NCBI GenBank assembly: GCA_964470195.1
Contig: CAYYBG010000026.1
Coordinates: 1 to 27,665 of the forward strand
DNA length: 27,665 nucleotides
Direction: 5' to 3'
Source: RFPI01 sp964470195
Lineage (GTDB): Bacteria; Pseudomonadota; Gammaproteobacteria; Burkholderiales; Methylophilaceae
Shown here piece after piece: positions 14,561-23,069 of the stretch. The first letter of the stretch is position 1. Each line of letters opens with the position of its first letter. Below the pieces are notes generated by a model that had not been told where the DNA came from, made no database searches, and worked only from the letters and a program-made list of their open reading frames with translations. The position numbers and the translations under genes are program-made.

Positions 14561-15661
14561 CTAAGAGTTATTCTCTAAAAAGCCGGTCACTTCTAGGCCA
14601 AAGCCCGTCATACTGGGCATTTTTCTAGGAGTGGCCATCAACTTCATCTTACGCACGCCCACATCCAATAAAATCTGTGAGCCTATCCCATAGGTCCTTA
14701 ATGCTTGACGTTGTCGCAAGGGGCTGTCAGCATTTTTGATGCGGTTCAACAAATCATTGCCATCCTCTTTTCGATGCAACAATACGATTACTCCACAGTC
14801 AGTTTGTTGCATAGTTTCTAGCACTTTGAGTGTATTCCAAGAATGACTATTACTGGTTTTGTCCAATAAATCAAATACCGAAAAAGGTTCATGCACACGT
14901 ACCAGCACCTCTCGATCTGGACTTGGTTGGCCTTTGATTAAAGCCAAATGTGTTTCATGGGCAATTTTGTCTTGATAGGCAATCAGTTGCATGGCGCCAT
15001 AGGAGGTTTCGATACTGCGCTCGGCAACGCGTTGAATCAGGCTCTCATGCTGACTTCGATAATGGATTAAGTCGGCGATGGTGCCAATTTTAAGTTGATG
15101 TTTTGCTGCGAACTCTAATAAATCCGGTAAACGAGCCATGTTGCCGTCATCTTTCAGAATTTCACAAATTACCGCTGCTGATTCAAAACCAGCAAGCCCT
15201 GCCAAATCACAGCCAGCTTCTGTGTGGCCAGCTCTTACCAAAACGCCACCATTTTGTGCGGCAAGGGGAAATACATGTCCAGGACTGACGATGTCATGTG
15301 GTGTAGCATTTTTTGCCACTGCGGCTTGAATGGTTCTTGCTCTGTCTGCAGCAGAAATGCCGGTTGTCACGCCCTCGGCAGCTTCTATCGAAACAGTAAA
15401 ATTAGTGCGCATGCTTGAGCCATTGTTATCCACCATGGCATGTAATGCTAACTGTCTGCAACGCGACTCAGTTAAAGTGAGACAAATCAGTCCACGCCCA
15501 TGTTTGGCCATAAAATTAATATGTTCAGGGCTGGCAAATTCGGCTGCTAAGACGAGATCACCTTCATTCTCTCTATCTTCATCATCTATTAAAACGACCA
15601 TGCGCCCATGGCGTATTTCCTCAATAATTTCTTCTGTCGAGCTAATGTTTGGCAAACTCAT
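14561..15661 (-). CDS. ribB: 3,4-dihydroxy-2-butanone 4-phosphate synthase with degenerate GTP cyclohydrolase II domain
   Basis: The N-terminal half (residues 1-200) is RibB, making 3,4-dihydroxy-2-butanone 4-phosphate from ribulose 5-phosphate for riboflavin. RHGRMVVLIDDEDRENEGD holds the acidic metal site, and GHTEAGCDLAGLAG the catalytic His/Glu region. The C-terminal half (about 205-366) is RibA-like, beginning YGAMQLIAY. The zinc site of active GTP cyclohydrolase II (C-x10-CDC) is lost: after VRVH the sequence runs EPFSVFDLLDKT without cysteines. It should therefore be a RibB enzyme with a structural RibA-like tail. Start ATG 15661 is 2 bases after the ribE stop; the longer frame to 15685 overlaps ribE. 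ribH and nusB do not follow. Confidence 0.93.
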   Translation of the reverse strand: MSLPNISSTEEIIEEIRHGRMVVLIDDEDRENEGDLVLAAEFASPEHINFMAKHGRGLICLTLTESRCRQLALHAMVDNNGSSMRTNFTVSIEAAEGVTTGISAADRARTIQAAVAKNATPHDIVSPGHVFPLAAQNGGVLVRAGHTEAGCDLAGLAGFESAAVICEILKDDGNMARLPDLLEFAAKHQLKIGTIADLIHYRSQHESLIQRVAERSIETSYGAMQLIAYQDKIAHETHLALIKGQPSPDREVLVRVHEPFSVFDLLDKTSNSHSWNTLKVLETMQQTDCGVIVLLHRKEDGNDLLNRIKNADSPLRQRQALRTYGIGSQILLDVGVRKMKLMATPRKMPSMTGFGLEVTGFLENNS

Positions 15662-15663
15662 GA

Positions 15664-16263
15664 CTAATTCTTCTCTTGTTCCCATTGCTGCATTCTGTCT
15701 ATATAGCGGGCTAGCATATCTACTTCAAGATTGACTCGGCTACCTACTCCCAATTGTGAAAGTGTGGTTTTTTCTAAGGTGTGGGGGATTAAATTGACAG
15801 TAAAGTCATCTTGATGTACCTCATTCACGGTCAAACTTACTCCATCCACTGCAATAGAGCCTTTCACGGCAATGTAGCGTGCTAGCTGATGTGGTGCACG
15901 TATACTGAGCTGCCAACAATTGTCTAGCTGATCAAATCGTATTACCTGACCTACGCCATCTACGTGACCGCTGACAATATGACCACCAAGACGGTCAGAA
16001 AGACGCAACGCTTTCTCTAAATTGACTAGATGAGGCGTATCTAGACCAACAGTACAGCTTTGTGTAACAGCTGAGACCAAAGCGTGAAAATGCCCATTTT
16101 TTAATGTAACAGCCGTCAGACATACGCCATTTACAGCAATGCTATCGCCAATTTGGATATCGCCTGCGTCCAAATCTGCTAAATCAATTTCCAATAACAA
16201 ATCCTCTCCTTTGGAGGAAATACGGGTGATTTTTCCAATACTTTGAATAATTCCAGTAAACAT
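15664..16263 (-). CDS. ribE: Riboflavin synthase alpha subunit
   Basis: Catalyses dismutation of two 6,7-dimethyl-8-ribityllumazine molecules to riboflavin and a pyrimidinedione. The 199-aa protein has the two tandem lumazine-binding barrels. The N-terminal MFTGIIQSIGKI is the invariant start. The first repeat has GDSIAVNGVCLTAV and the second KGSIAVDGVSLTVNEV; GGHIVSGHVDGVG joins them and holds active-site His/Ser residues. AAGGGA precedes the ATG. It leads a two-gene transcript ribE-ribB; ribD, which often precedes it, is absent because a divergent glycosyltransferase gene occupies that side. No FMN riboswitch fits in the 89-base upstream gap. Confidence 0.97.
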   Translation of the reverse strand: MFTGIIQSIGKITRISSKGEDLLLEIDLADLDAGDIQIGDSIAVNGVCLTAVTLKNGHFHALVSAVTQSCTVGLDTPHLVNLEKALRLSDRLGGHIVSGHVDGVGQVIRFDQLDNCWQLSIRAPHQLARYIAVKGSIAVDGVSLTVNEVHQDDFTVNLIPHTLEKTTLSQLGVGSRVNLEVDMLARYIDRMQQWEQEKN

Positions 16264-16290
16264 GCAATTTTCCCTTAAATTCTGTCAGCA

Positions 16291-16299
16291 ATTTTAACA
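16291..16299 (-). promoter_or_regulatory. Candidate extended -10 promoter for ribE-ribB
   Basis: On the minus strand TGTTAAAAT (TGn plus TAAAAT) lies about 28 bases before the ribE ATG, predicting a start near 16284 and a short leader with AAGGGA as ribosome-binding site. It sits back-to-back with the glycosyltransferase promoter, so the two -35 regions overlap. Confidence 0.4.
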
Positions 16300-16316
16300 G
16301 AAGCCGAAGTGAATCC

Positions 16317-16325
16317 TGATAAAAT
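16317..16325 (+). promoter_or_regulatory. Candidate extended -10 promoter for the glycosyltransferase-lolCD-comEC operon
   Basis: TGATAAAAT is an extended -10 (TAAAAT, 5 of 6). It predicts transcription starting near 16332, about 21 bases before the ATG at 16353. TTAACA (16294-16299) is -35-like but 20 bases away, too far for a standard spacer. Confidence 0.4.
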
Positions 16326-16352
16326 TCGGCCATCACCCGATTAGGTACTGAC

Positions 16353-18047
16353 ATGAAGTTTACCTCCTTTCACAATCTCAGCTTTAACGCGCGTATATCA
16401 TTAGCCTGGCTTTTTTTGTTTTTGGTTTCACTTTTTAGTCGCTCTTTTGTGCCGATTGATGAGACACGCTATGTCACTGTGGCATGGAATATGTATCAGA
16501 GCGGCCAATACTTCGTGCCTTATCTGAATGACGTTGCCTACAGCCATAAACCACCTTTGTTGTTCTGGTTGATTAATTTGGGCTGGCATGTGTTTGGTGT
16601 AAGTGATTGGTGGGCGAGGATGGTTCCCGCTATTTTTGGCTTGGGAGCCATGTTACTGACCCACAGTATCGCTATGCGTTTATGGCCTGCTGCTACAACA
16701 TTGCATGGCAAAAATTTGATTGCCGAACGCGCCGCATGGATTTTGCTATCCACTACCATTTGGGCGGTATTCAGCACTGCAACAATGTTCGATATGATGA
16801 TTGCATTTTTTACTGCATTAGGTATGTTGGGCTTGGTGATGGCGTTGCAAGGGGAGGCTCTCAGAGCATGGATATTGTTCACTTTGGCTATTGCCGGGGG
16901 ACTGCTAGCCAAGGGGCCTACCATCCTATTACAACTATTACCTTTAGCCATATTAATGCCATGGGTGATGCGGCAATCTTGGCCTTTTGCAACTAAATTA
17001 TCTTGGTATAAACCATTATTTCTCTCTAGCTTAGCCGGTGTGTTGATTTTGCTGATGTGGGCAATTCCAGCTGGCATTTTGGGTGGTGCGCAATATCAGC
17101 ATGAGATTTTTTGGGGACAGACTGCAGAACGTATGGTGAATTCTTTTGCCCATCAACGCCCAATTTATTGGTATTTGCAAATGATGCCATTCATCTTTTT
17201 TCCTTGGATATGGCTTTCAAAAAGTTGGCGCTCTTGGGTCTATGCTTGGCAATCACGTCAACATGAAAGTGTAAGATTTTGTTGGGCGTGGGCCTTGCCA
17301 GTATTGCTAGCGTTTAGTTTGATTAGTGGCAAACAAATGCATTACTTATTACCTATTTTTCCGGCAATCGCCTTGTTGTTGGCTTATGGTTGGCAACAGA
17401 CAGCTGAATTAGCACAGTCCAACAAACCCAGTATTTCATCATTTTCCTTTGGCTCGCTAGCCTTATCTGGGTTGATTTTTTTAGCTGGATTAGCACTTTT
17501 GAACATGGCTGCAATCTCTGCGCAGTTTCATTTGCCAGTATGGGTATTGGCTATTCAGGCTTGGGTACCATGGTCGCTGATATTGCTGGTGATGTGGTAT
17601 CAATGGGTAAATCCCTTAAGACCTAATGATTTGTTTGTGAGGACCTTATTGCTTGGATTGTTGATTTTTGTAATTGGTATGACAGGCGTGGTGAGAGCTA
17701 CAGGAGAAGCTTATGATATGCGAGGAATTTCTGCTTATTTGGGCAAACTAGAACAAGCGGGGGTGTCGATAGCGAATGTTGGGGACTATCACGGACAATA
17801 CAATTTTATAGGTCGGCTCCATCAGTCACCCAAGCATGTTAATGAAAATCAGGTGCAAGCATGGTTTAATCAACATCCACAAGGTCGGGTTGTGATTTAC
17901 TTAGACGATTATGATTTGGGAGATATCCAACCCGAATATACACAACTTTATCGTGGCGTATCGTTAGCGGTGATAGACCAGACGCAATGGCTGGCTTGGC
18001 GAGAACAACGAAGCGAACGTCGCAAAACAACTAAGAAGATCAAATAA
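16353..18047 (+). CDS. ArnT-like/PMT-family lipid-linked sugar glycosyltransferase
   Basis: A 564-aa polytopic inner-membrane protein with about a dozen hydrophobic helices and a soluble periplasmic C-terminal domain (about 460-564). The first periplasmic loop has IDETRY with the acidic pair of GT-C enzymes, then SHKPPLLFWLI, both diagnostic of the PMT_2/ArnT family. These enzymes move a sugar from an undecaprenyl-phosphate carrier onto lipid A, lipopolysaccharide or protein in the periplasm. ArnT itself adds aminoarabinose to lipid A; no other arn genes are here, so sugar and acceptor are unknown. It lies 10 bases upstream of lolC, so it heads the plus-strand envelope operon. The C-terminus is Lys/Arg-rich. 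Confidence 0.87.
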   Translation: MKFTSFHNLSFNARISLAWLFLFLVSLFSRSFVPIDETRYVTVAWNMYQSGQYFVPYLNDVAYSHKPPLLFWLINLGWHVFGVSDWWARMVPAIFGLGAMLLTHSIAMRLWPAATTLHGKNLIAERAAWILLSTTIWAVFSTATMFDMMIAFFTALGMLGLVMALQGEALRAWILFTLAIAGGLLAKGPTILLQLLPLAILMPWVMRQSWPFATKLSWYKPLFLSSLAGVLILLMWAIPAGILGGAQYQHEIFWGQTAERMVNSFAHQRPIYWYLQMMPFIFFPWIWLSKSWRSWVYAWQSRQHESVRFCWAWALPVLLAFSLISGKQMHYLLPIFPAIALLLAYGWQQTAELAQSNKPSISSFSFGSLALSGLIFLAGLALLNMAAISAQFHLPVWVLAIQAWVPWSLILLVMWYQWVNPLRPNDLFVRTLLLGLLIFVIGMTGVVRATGEAYDMRGISAYLGKLEQAGVSIANVGDYHGQYNFIGRLHQSPKHVNENQVQAWFNQHPQGRVVIYLDDYDLGDIQPEYTQLYRGVSLAVIDQTQWLAWREQRSERRKTTKKIK

Positions 18048-18057
18048 AAGGATAGTA

Positions 18058-19329
18058 ATGCAAATTGAGAATTGGGGTTTTGAGTGGTTTGTAGGCTTAC
18101 GCTATACCCGTGCTAAGCGCAAAAACCACTTTATCTCGTTTATCTCACTCACGAGCATGATAGGTATCGCGCTTGGTGTGGCAGCGCTTATCGTGGTGTT
18201 ATCAGTAATGAATGGATTTCAAGAGGAGTTGCGTGCGCGTATTCTGGGGGTGGCTGCTCATATACAAATTACCCAGGCTAATAATCGACTGACTGATTGG
18301 CAAACTTTAAAAAATAAAGTAATACATGCGCAGCATGTTCAGGCGGCAGCTCCTTTCACCATGGCCCAAGCTATGCTCTCCAGTGCCGAGGGGGTGGTAC
18401 AAGGTACGATATTACGCGGTGTTTTGCCAGAGCAAGAAAAAGATGTTTCTGAACTCTCACAAGCAATGAAATTGGGGCAGTTGCAACAACTTAAGCCCGG
18501 AGAGTTTGGCATCATCATAGGTGCTGATTTGGCACAAAATTTGGGTGTTTTGGTGGGTGACAAAATTACTGTAATGGCTCCTCAAGGGCTGGTCACGCCT
18601 GCAGGTATGGTCCCTCGTATCAAGCAGTTTACTTTAATAGGTTTATTCCAAATTGGCATGTATGAATATGATGCTGGCTTGGCATTGGTTCACATTGATG
18701 ATGCTGCCAAGTTATATCAAATGGGCAACCAAGTGTCCGGACTGAGGTTGAAATTAGACGACTTATTCTTGGCACCCCAAGTCACCCATCAATTGGCTGA
18801 GACCACTTTGGCAGACAACCCCGAGACCTACTACCTGACAGATTGGACACAAGAGCATGCCAATTTTTTTCGTGCGGTACAAATGGAAAAGCGTGTAATG
18901 TTTATTATTCTTACCCTGATTGTCGCAGTCGCTGCATTTAATATCGTTTCTACCCTCGTTATGGCGGTGGCAGACAAGCGCGCAGATATCGCAATATTGC
19001 GTACTTTTGGGGCAAGTCCGCAAAGTATTATGCGTGTCTTTGTTATTCAAGGTGCCATGATAGGCTTGGTTGGTACTCTGTTAGGCGGGCTATTTGGTGT
19101 ACTGATAGCGCTTAATATTGGCACCATCGTACCATTCATAGAGCATCTATTTCATGTTGAGTTTCTTGCCAAAGACGTTTATTACATCAGCGAATTACCG
19201 TCTCACCTATTGTGGTCGGATGTGCTCACCATTATGTTGCTATCCTTTACTTTGAGTTTATTGGCCACCCTGTATCCCAGTTGGAAAGCCTCAAAAATGC
19301 AAGCAGTGGAGGCTTTACGCTATGACTAA
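18058..19329 (+). CDS. lolC: Lipoprotein-releasing ABC transporter permease LolC/LolE family
   Basis: An inner-membrane permease that, with LolD, extracts lipoproteins from the inner membrane and hands them to LolA. It has the LolC/E layout: N-terminal GLRYTRAKRKNHFISFISLTSMIGIALGVAALIV with the first helix (about 25-50), a large periplasmic domain (about 50-270), and three C-terminal helices (about 275-300, 320-350, 380-405). The end WKASKMQAVEALRYD is typical. Length (423 aa) fits. Only one such permease gene is present beside lolD, so this may be a LolF-type homodimer; a separate lolE elsewhere cannot be excluded. AAGGA precedes the ATG; its end overlaps lolD by 8 bases. Confidence 0.95.
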   Translation: MQIENWGFEWFVGLRYTRAKRKNHFISFISLTSMIGIALGVAALIVVLSVMNGFQEELRARILGVAAHIQITQANNRLTDWQTLKNKVIHAQHVQAAAPFTMAQAMLSSAEGVVQGTILRGVLPEQEKDVSELSQAMKLGQLQQLKPGEFGIIIGADLAQNLGVLVGDKITVMAPQGLVTPAGMVPRIKQFTLIGLFQIGMYEYDAGLALVHIDDAAKLYQMGNQVSGLRLKLDDLFLAPQVTHQLAETTLADNPETYYLTDWTQEHANFFRAVQMEKRVMFIILTLIVAVAAFNIVSTLVMAVADKRADIAILRTFGASPQSIMRVFVIQGAMIGLVGTLLGGLFGVLIALNIGTIVPFIEHLFHVEFLAKDVYYISELPSHLLWSDVLTIMLLSFTLSLLATLYPSWKASKMQAVEALRYD

Positions 19330-20011
19330 GCACAATATATCGCCTTGCATTATCCAGACTCAAAACTTGAGCAAGACTTATGCAGATCTTGAGGTGGCTG
19401 TCCTAACTGAAATTAATTTTAGCGTGAGTGCAGGAGAGCAAATCGCTATTGTAGGTTCCTCTGGTTCCGGGAAAAGTACCTTGCTACATTTGTTAGGAGG
19501 CTTAGATCAACCCAGTGAGGGTGAAGTAAAGATATTGGGGCGCAATATTGCAGATATGAGCGAGACCGAACGTGGCAATTTACGCAATCAATCTTTGGGA
19601 TTTGTCTATCAATTTCATCACCTATTACCTGAGTTTACTGCTTTAGAAAATGTTGCTATGCCATTGTTGATTAGGCGCATTGATGCCAAACAAGCTTACC
19701 AACAAGCTGCTGAATTATTATCTCAAGTCGGTTTGCAACATCGTATGCAACATATGCCAGGGGAGTTGTCTGGAGGCGAGCGTCAGCGCGCCGCTCTAGC
19801 CCGGGCTATGGTGACAAAGCCAAGATGCATATTAGCAGATGAGCCTACCGGTAACTTAGATCGTAACACTGCCAATGCTGTATTTGATTTATTGATACAA
19901 CTGAACCAAGATCACGGTGTGGCACTGGTATTGGTCAGTCACGACTTAAGCTTAGCAGCACGGCTAAGCAAACGCTATAGCTTGATTGATGGGCAGTTAC
20001 ATGAGCAATAG
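19322..20011 (+). CDS. lolD: Lipoprotein-releasing system ATP-binding protein LolD
   Basis: The cytoplasmic ATPase that powers lipoprotein release by the Lol permease. Walker A GSSGSGKST (45-53), Q-loop FVYQFHHLLPEFTALENV with the conserved LolD-type loop, ABC signature LSGGERQR (about 148-155), Walker B CILADEPTGNLD, and H-loop VLVSHD are all present in 229 aa. The start overlaps the lolC end by 8 bases, giving translational coupling. The LLPEFTALENV segment is the usual mark separating LolD from MacB-type relatives. Confidence 0.97.
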   Translation: MTKHNISPCIIQTQNLSKTYADLEVAVLTEINFSVSAGEQIAIVGSSGSGKSTLLHLLGGLDQPSEGEVKILGRNIADMSETERGNLRNQSLGFVYQFHHLLPEFTALENVAMPLLIRRIDAKQAYQQAAELLSQVGLQHRMQHMPGELSGGERQRAALARAMVTKPRCILADEPTGNLDRNTANAVFDLLIQLNQDHGVALVLVSHDLSLAARLSKRYSLIDGQLHEQ

Positions 20012-20025
20012 AGGGCACTAAAGCC

Positions 20026-22416
20026 ATGCTTGTGCCAGCGCTAGGATTGGTTAGTGGCGTTTGGCTGTTGCAACAATGTGGGCAATTACCTAGCTCGACA
20101 ACAATTATTGCCCTTATCTTATTCATCAGTCTGGTACTGACCTTCTTTCAGCGCCATTCTGTTCCCGTTTTCTACCGTCAAATATGTTGCTTCATACTCG
20201 CGCTTTTATTCGGTATGGGCTACGCAAGTCTGCGAGCTGAATGGCGTATGCAAGATAGACTTGATGCAGAATGGCAAGGAAAGCCTATTCAAATCATCGG
20301 TGTGGTGGCTTCGTTGCCACAGATTCAACCAGACTTGGTTCGCTTCAAATTTGATGTTGAGAAAGTGCTTACTCCCGGTGTTCATTTACCCTCTCGCGTT
20401 GCGCTATCCCAATACCTCACCACACAGTTTGCCAAGCAAGCGCCAGTGAAAGCTCTTCAAGTGCATCCTGGACAGCGCTGGCAACTCAGCGTCAAATTAA
20501 AGCGAGTGCATGGGCTTAGTAATCCCAATGGCAGAGATAGTGAGTTTTGGGCGCTTGCCAATGGAATTGGTGCGAACGGTAGTTTGCTGAATGCCTCCCA
20601 TCAACTCAAACAAAACTTAGTATTGCGACCATCCTATCTGGTGCATTGGGGCAGAGAAAAAATAGCGCAACGCATGCAGTTAGTATTGGCTGACAGTCCC
20701 TATCTCGAGGTGCTAAAAGCGCTCAGTATCGGCGACGATAGTAATATTGAAGCGGATGATTGGCAGGTCTTTTTGCAAACGGGTGTTAATCATTTAATCA
20801 GCATCTCTGGCTTGCATATCACCATGATTGCCAGTTTTTTTGCCGGTTTATTATGGATGGTTTGGCGTAAATCCGCGCGCCTAAGTCTTTTTCTTCCTGC
20901 TCGACAGGCGGCAGCTTTACTAGGAGCTGTGCTTGCGTTCATGTACGCCTTACTAGCCGGATTTTCAGTCCCTACTCAGCGCACAGTTTATATGTTGATG
21001 ACAATTGCTACCGCCCTAATGCTCAAACGAGAAATTGGTCTCATGCGAGTTTTGATGATTGCTTTAGTGGTTGTTGTCATGATTGATCCATGGGCTGTCA
21101 TGGCGCCTGGTTTTTGGCTGTCATTTGGTGCAGTGGCTTGGTTTATCTTTGCCTTGAGTTGCAGACTAAATCAATCCAATTGGCTGCGTGCTGGAATTAG
21201 AACTCAGTGGGTAGCCACTATCGGTTTATTGCCACTGACAGTTGCGATGTTTCAGCAAGTGTCACTGATCGCCCCTATTGCCAATATATTGGCTATTCCC
21301 TTCATCAGCTTGGCGGTAGTGCCACTGACATTGCTGGGGGCGTTGACCCCTGTTGATGCTTTTCTGCATTCAGCGCATTGGGTCATGAGCCTGACCATGT
21401 TTGTGCTAAAGTCACTATCAGCGCTGAGCTGGAGCAATATGCATTTACCACCAGTTTCTCCATGGGCAGTCATGATTGCAATGTGTGGTGTGCTGATTTT
21501 ATTGTTACCCAAAGGATTTCCAATGCGTTGGCTTGGGGCTTTGATGCTTGCGCCATTGTTTGTGAATGTACAACCCAGTATGCCTAGTGGTGCGATGCAC
21601 GCCAGCATTATCGACGTTGGTCAGGGGTTAGCGGTATTGGTGCGTACCTCCCATCATCAGTTTTTATATGACACTGGGCGACAACTTAATGCACACATCA
21701 ACAGCGGTAATCGAGTGATACAACCATATCTTCATTCACTTGGGTTAGATAAGCTGGATATGATGGTGGTGAGTCATCACGATAGCGACCATTATGGCGG
21801 TATGGAAAGTTTGCTAATACAAATCCCCACCCAGCAGTTGTTAGCCAGCTTCGATTTACCCATAGAAGTTAACCGTCAATTGGGCTACGCAAGAAAATGT
21901 CAACAAGGACAGTCTTGGGTATGGGATGGGGTAAAGTTTGAGATATTGCATCCAGACAAGGATTTATATCTGCAACAAGCGGTGAGCGATAACAATCTTA
22001 GTTGTGTTTTGCGTGTGAGTAATAACACAGGCAGCTTATTATTGACAGGTGATATTGAGCTAGCAGCAGAGCGACGTTTGTTGCAAACTCAGCCATTAAT
22101 AAAAAGTACCTTGATGACCATTCCTCACCATGGCAGCAAAACCTCTTCAAGCACTGCGTTGATAGATGCGGTAAATCCAAGCTGGGCAGTAGCGACAACA
22201 GGATATATGAATCGCTATCACCATCCACGTGCAGATATTATGCGACGCTACCAACAACGCGATATCCAGACCTTTCGCTCGGATTGGGATGGTGCGGTAC
22301 TGATTGATTTCCCTGCAGAAAAATCGGCAAAAGTCAAAGTTAAAGCTTGGAGAACAGAGCATGCACGCTATTGGCAGGACCGTGAATCACTTGCTGAAAA
22401 CAGGCCGACGCGCTAA
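20026..22416 (+). CDS. comEC: DNA internalisation/competence channel ComEC/Rec2
   Basis: A 796-aa inner-membrane protein thought to carry single-stranded DNA into the cytoplasm during natural transformation. The N-terminal part has several helices and a DUF4131-type soluble domain (about 60-220). The Competence domain (about 230-510) begins near ISISGLHITMIA and has many helices. The C-terminal metallo-beta-lactamase-like domain starts at about 523 (IIDVGQGLAVLV) and holds SHHDSDHYGG (about 581-590), LTGDIE and PHHGSKTSS, the likely nuclease metal site. All three parts are intact, so it looks functional. GAGGG lies 10 bases before the ATG, and the gene begins 14 bases after lolD. Other competence genes are not in the window. 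Confidence 0.95.
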   Translation: MLVPALGLVSGVWLLQQCGQLPSSTTIIALILFISLVLTFFQRHSVPVFYRQICCFILALLFGMGYASLRAEWRMQDRLDAEWQGKPIQIIGVVASLPQIQPDLVRFKFDVEKVLTPGVHLPSRVALSQYLTTQFAKQAPVKALQVHPGQRWQLSVKLKRVHGLSNPNGRDSEFWALANGIGANGSLLNASHQLKQNLVLRPSYLVHWGREKIAQRMQLVLADSPYLEVLKALSIGDDSNIEADDWQVFLQTGVNHLISISGLHITMIASFFAGLLWMVWRKSARLSLFLPARQAAALLGAVLAFMYALLAGFSVPTQRTVYMLMTIATALMLKREIGLMRVLMIALVVVVMIDPWAVMAPGFWLSFGAVAWFIFALSCRLNQSNWLRAGIRTQWVATIGLLPLTVAMFQQVSLIAPIANILAIPFISLAVVPLTLLGALTPVDAFLHSAHWVMSLTMFVLKSLSALSWSNMHLPPVSPWAVMIAMCGVLILLLPKGFPMRWLGALMLAPLFVNVQPSMPSGAMHASIIDVGQGLAVLVRTSHHQFLYDTGRQLNAHINSGNRVIQPYLHSLGLDKLDMMVVSHHDSDHYGGMESLLIQIPTQQLLASFDLPIEVNRQLGYARKCQQGQSWVWDGVKFEILHPDKDLYLQQAVSDNNLSCVLRVSNNTGSLLLTGDIELAAERRLLQTQPLIKSTLMTIPHHGSKTSSSTALIDAVNPSWAVATTGYMNRYHHPRADIMRRYQQRDIQTFRSDWDGAVLIDFPAEKSAKVKVKAWRTEHARYWQDRESLAENRPTR

Positions 22417-22417
22417 A

Positions 22418-22433
22418 GTTATATAGTTATATA
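22418..22433 (+). repeat. Perfect tandem octamer GTTATATA x2 upstream of exbB
   Basis: Two adjacent copies of GTTATATA (22418-22425, 22426-22433) lie just after the comEC stop. The AT-rich TATATA core resembles a -10 element and could start transcription close to the exbB GTG, but no -35 is apparent. A slippage-prone or promoter-like element is possible. Confidence 0.4.
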
Positions 22434-22457
22434 TCTCATTATTTTAGGGAGTTCAGA

Positions 22458-23069
22458 GTGTTAGAAATCATTCTTGCAGCAGGTTGGCCTATCTATCCAC
22501 TGATATTCGCCTCAGTGCTGGCAATCGCAATCATCGTTGAGCGTTTTTGGAGTCTTCGTAACGAGGTTATTGCACCTTCTGGACTGTTGGATGAAGTGAA
22601 AAAATGGATAGCCAATGGCACTGTCGATAAAAAAACATGTGAAAAACTTCAATCTATCTCTTTGTCAGGCGAAATTTTTGCCAGTGCTTTAATAAACGCT
22701 TCCAGCTCGAGAGAAATCATTCGTGAGTCAATTGAAGAAACAGGACGCGCGGTTGCACACAAGTTAGAGAAAAATTTAACGACCTTGGGCACCATCGCTA
22801 CCGTTAGCCCACTTCTTGGTTTGTTGGGAACAGTTATCGGTATGGTGGAGTTGTTTGGTGCTTTTAATGCAGCAGGTTCTGGCCATGATGTTGCCCAGTT
22901 TGCAAAAGGTATTTCGGTGGCACTTTATAATACTGCAGCAGGCATTGTGGTAGCCGTTCCAGCTATGATTTGTTATCGTCATTTCCGTGGCAAAGTGGAT
23001 GGTTTGATTGTTGAGATTGAGCAGCAAGCGATTGCTTTGGTCGAATTTATGCATGGTGAGCGTAAATAA
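22458..23069 (+). CDS. exbB: ExbB/TolQ-family proton channel protein
   Basis: A 203-aa inner-membrane protein of the MotA/TolQ/ExbB family. It forms a pentamer around two ExbD chains and converts proton flow into force on TonB or a similar partner. Helix 1 lies at about 10-30 (WPIYPLIFASVLAIAIIVERF). The paired helices near 110-135 (TIATVSPLLGLLGTVIGMVELF) and 155-180 (GISVALYNTAAGIVVAVPAMICY) carry the conserved small-residue and Thr-Pro motifs. The start is GTG (22458) with GGGAG seven bases upstream. It overlaps exbD by 1 base (TAATG). No tonB or TonB-dependent receptor gene is nearby, so the partner is unknown. Confidence 0.93.
   Translation: MLEIILAAGWPIYPLIFASVLAIAIIVERFWSLRNEVIAPSGLLDEVKKWIANGTVDKKTCEKLQSISLSGEIFASALINASSSREIIRESIEETGRAVAHKLEKNLTTLGTIATVSPLLGLLGTVIGMVELFGAFNAAGSGHDVAQFAKGISVALYNTAAGIVVAVPAMICYRHFRGKVDGLIVEIEQQAIALVEFMHGERK

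Noticed and set aside
15330..15734. 134-codon plus-strand frame
   Set aside because: Antisense to ribB and the end of ribE; no recognisable domain.
16264..16352. FMN riboswitch before ribE
   Set aside because: The 89-base gap to the divergent gene is too short for the roughly 140-base element and lacks its conserved motifs.
16538..17077. 179-codon minus-strand frame
   Set aside because: Antisense to the ArnT-like glycosyltransferase, whose membrane topology and motifs are intact; codons for hydrophobic residues produce long antisense frames.
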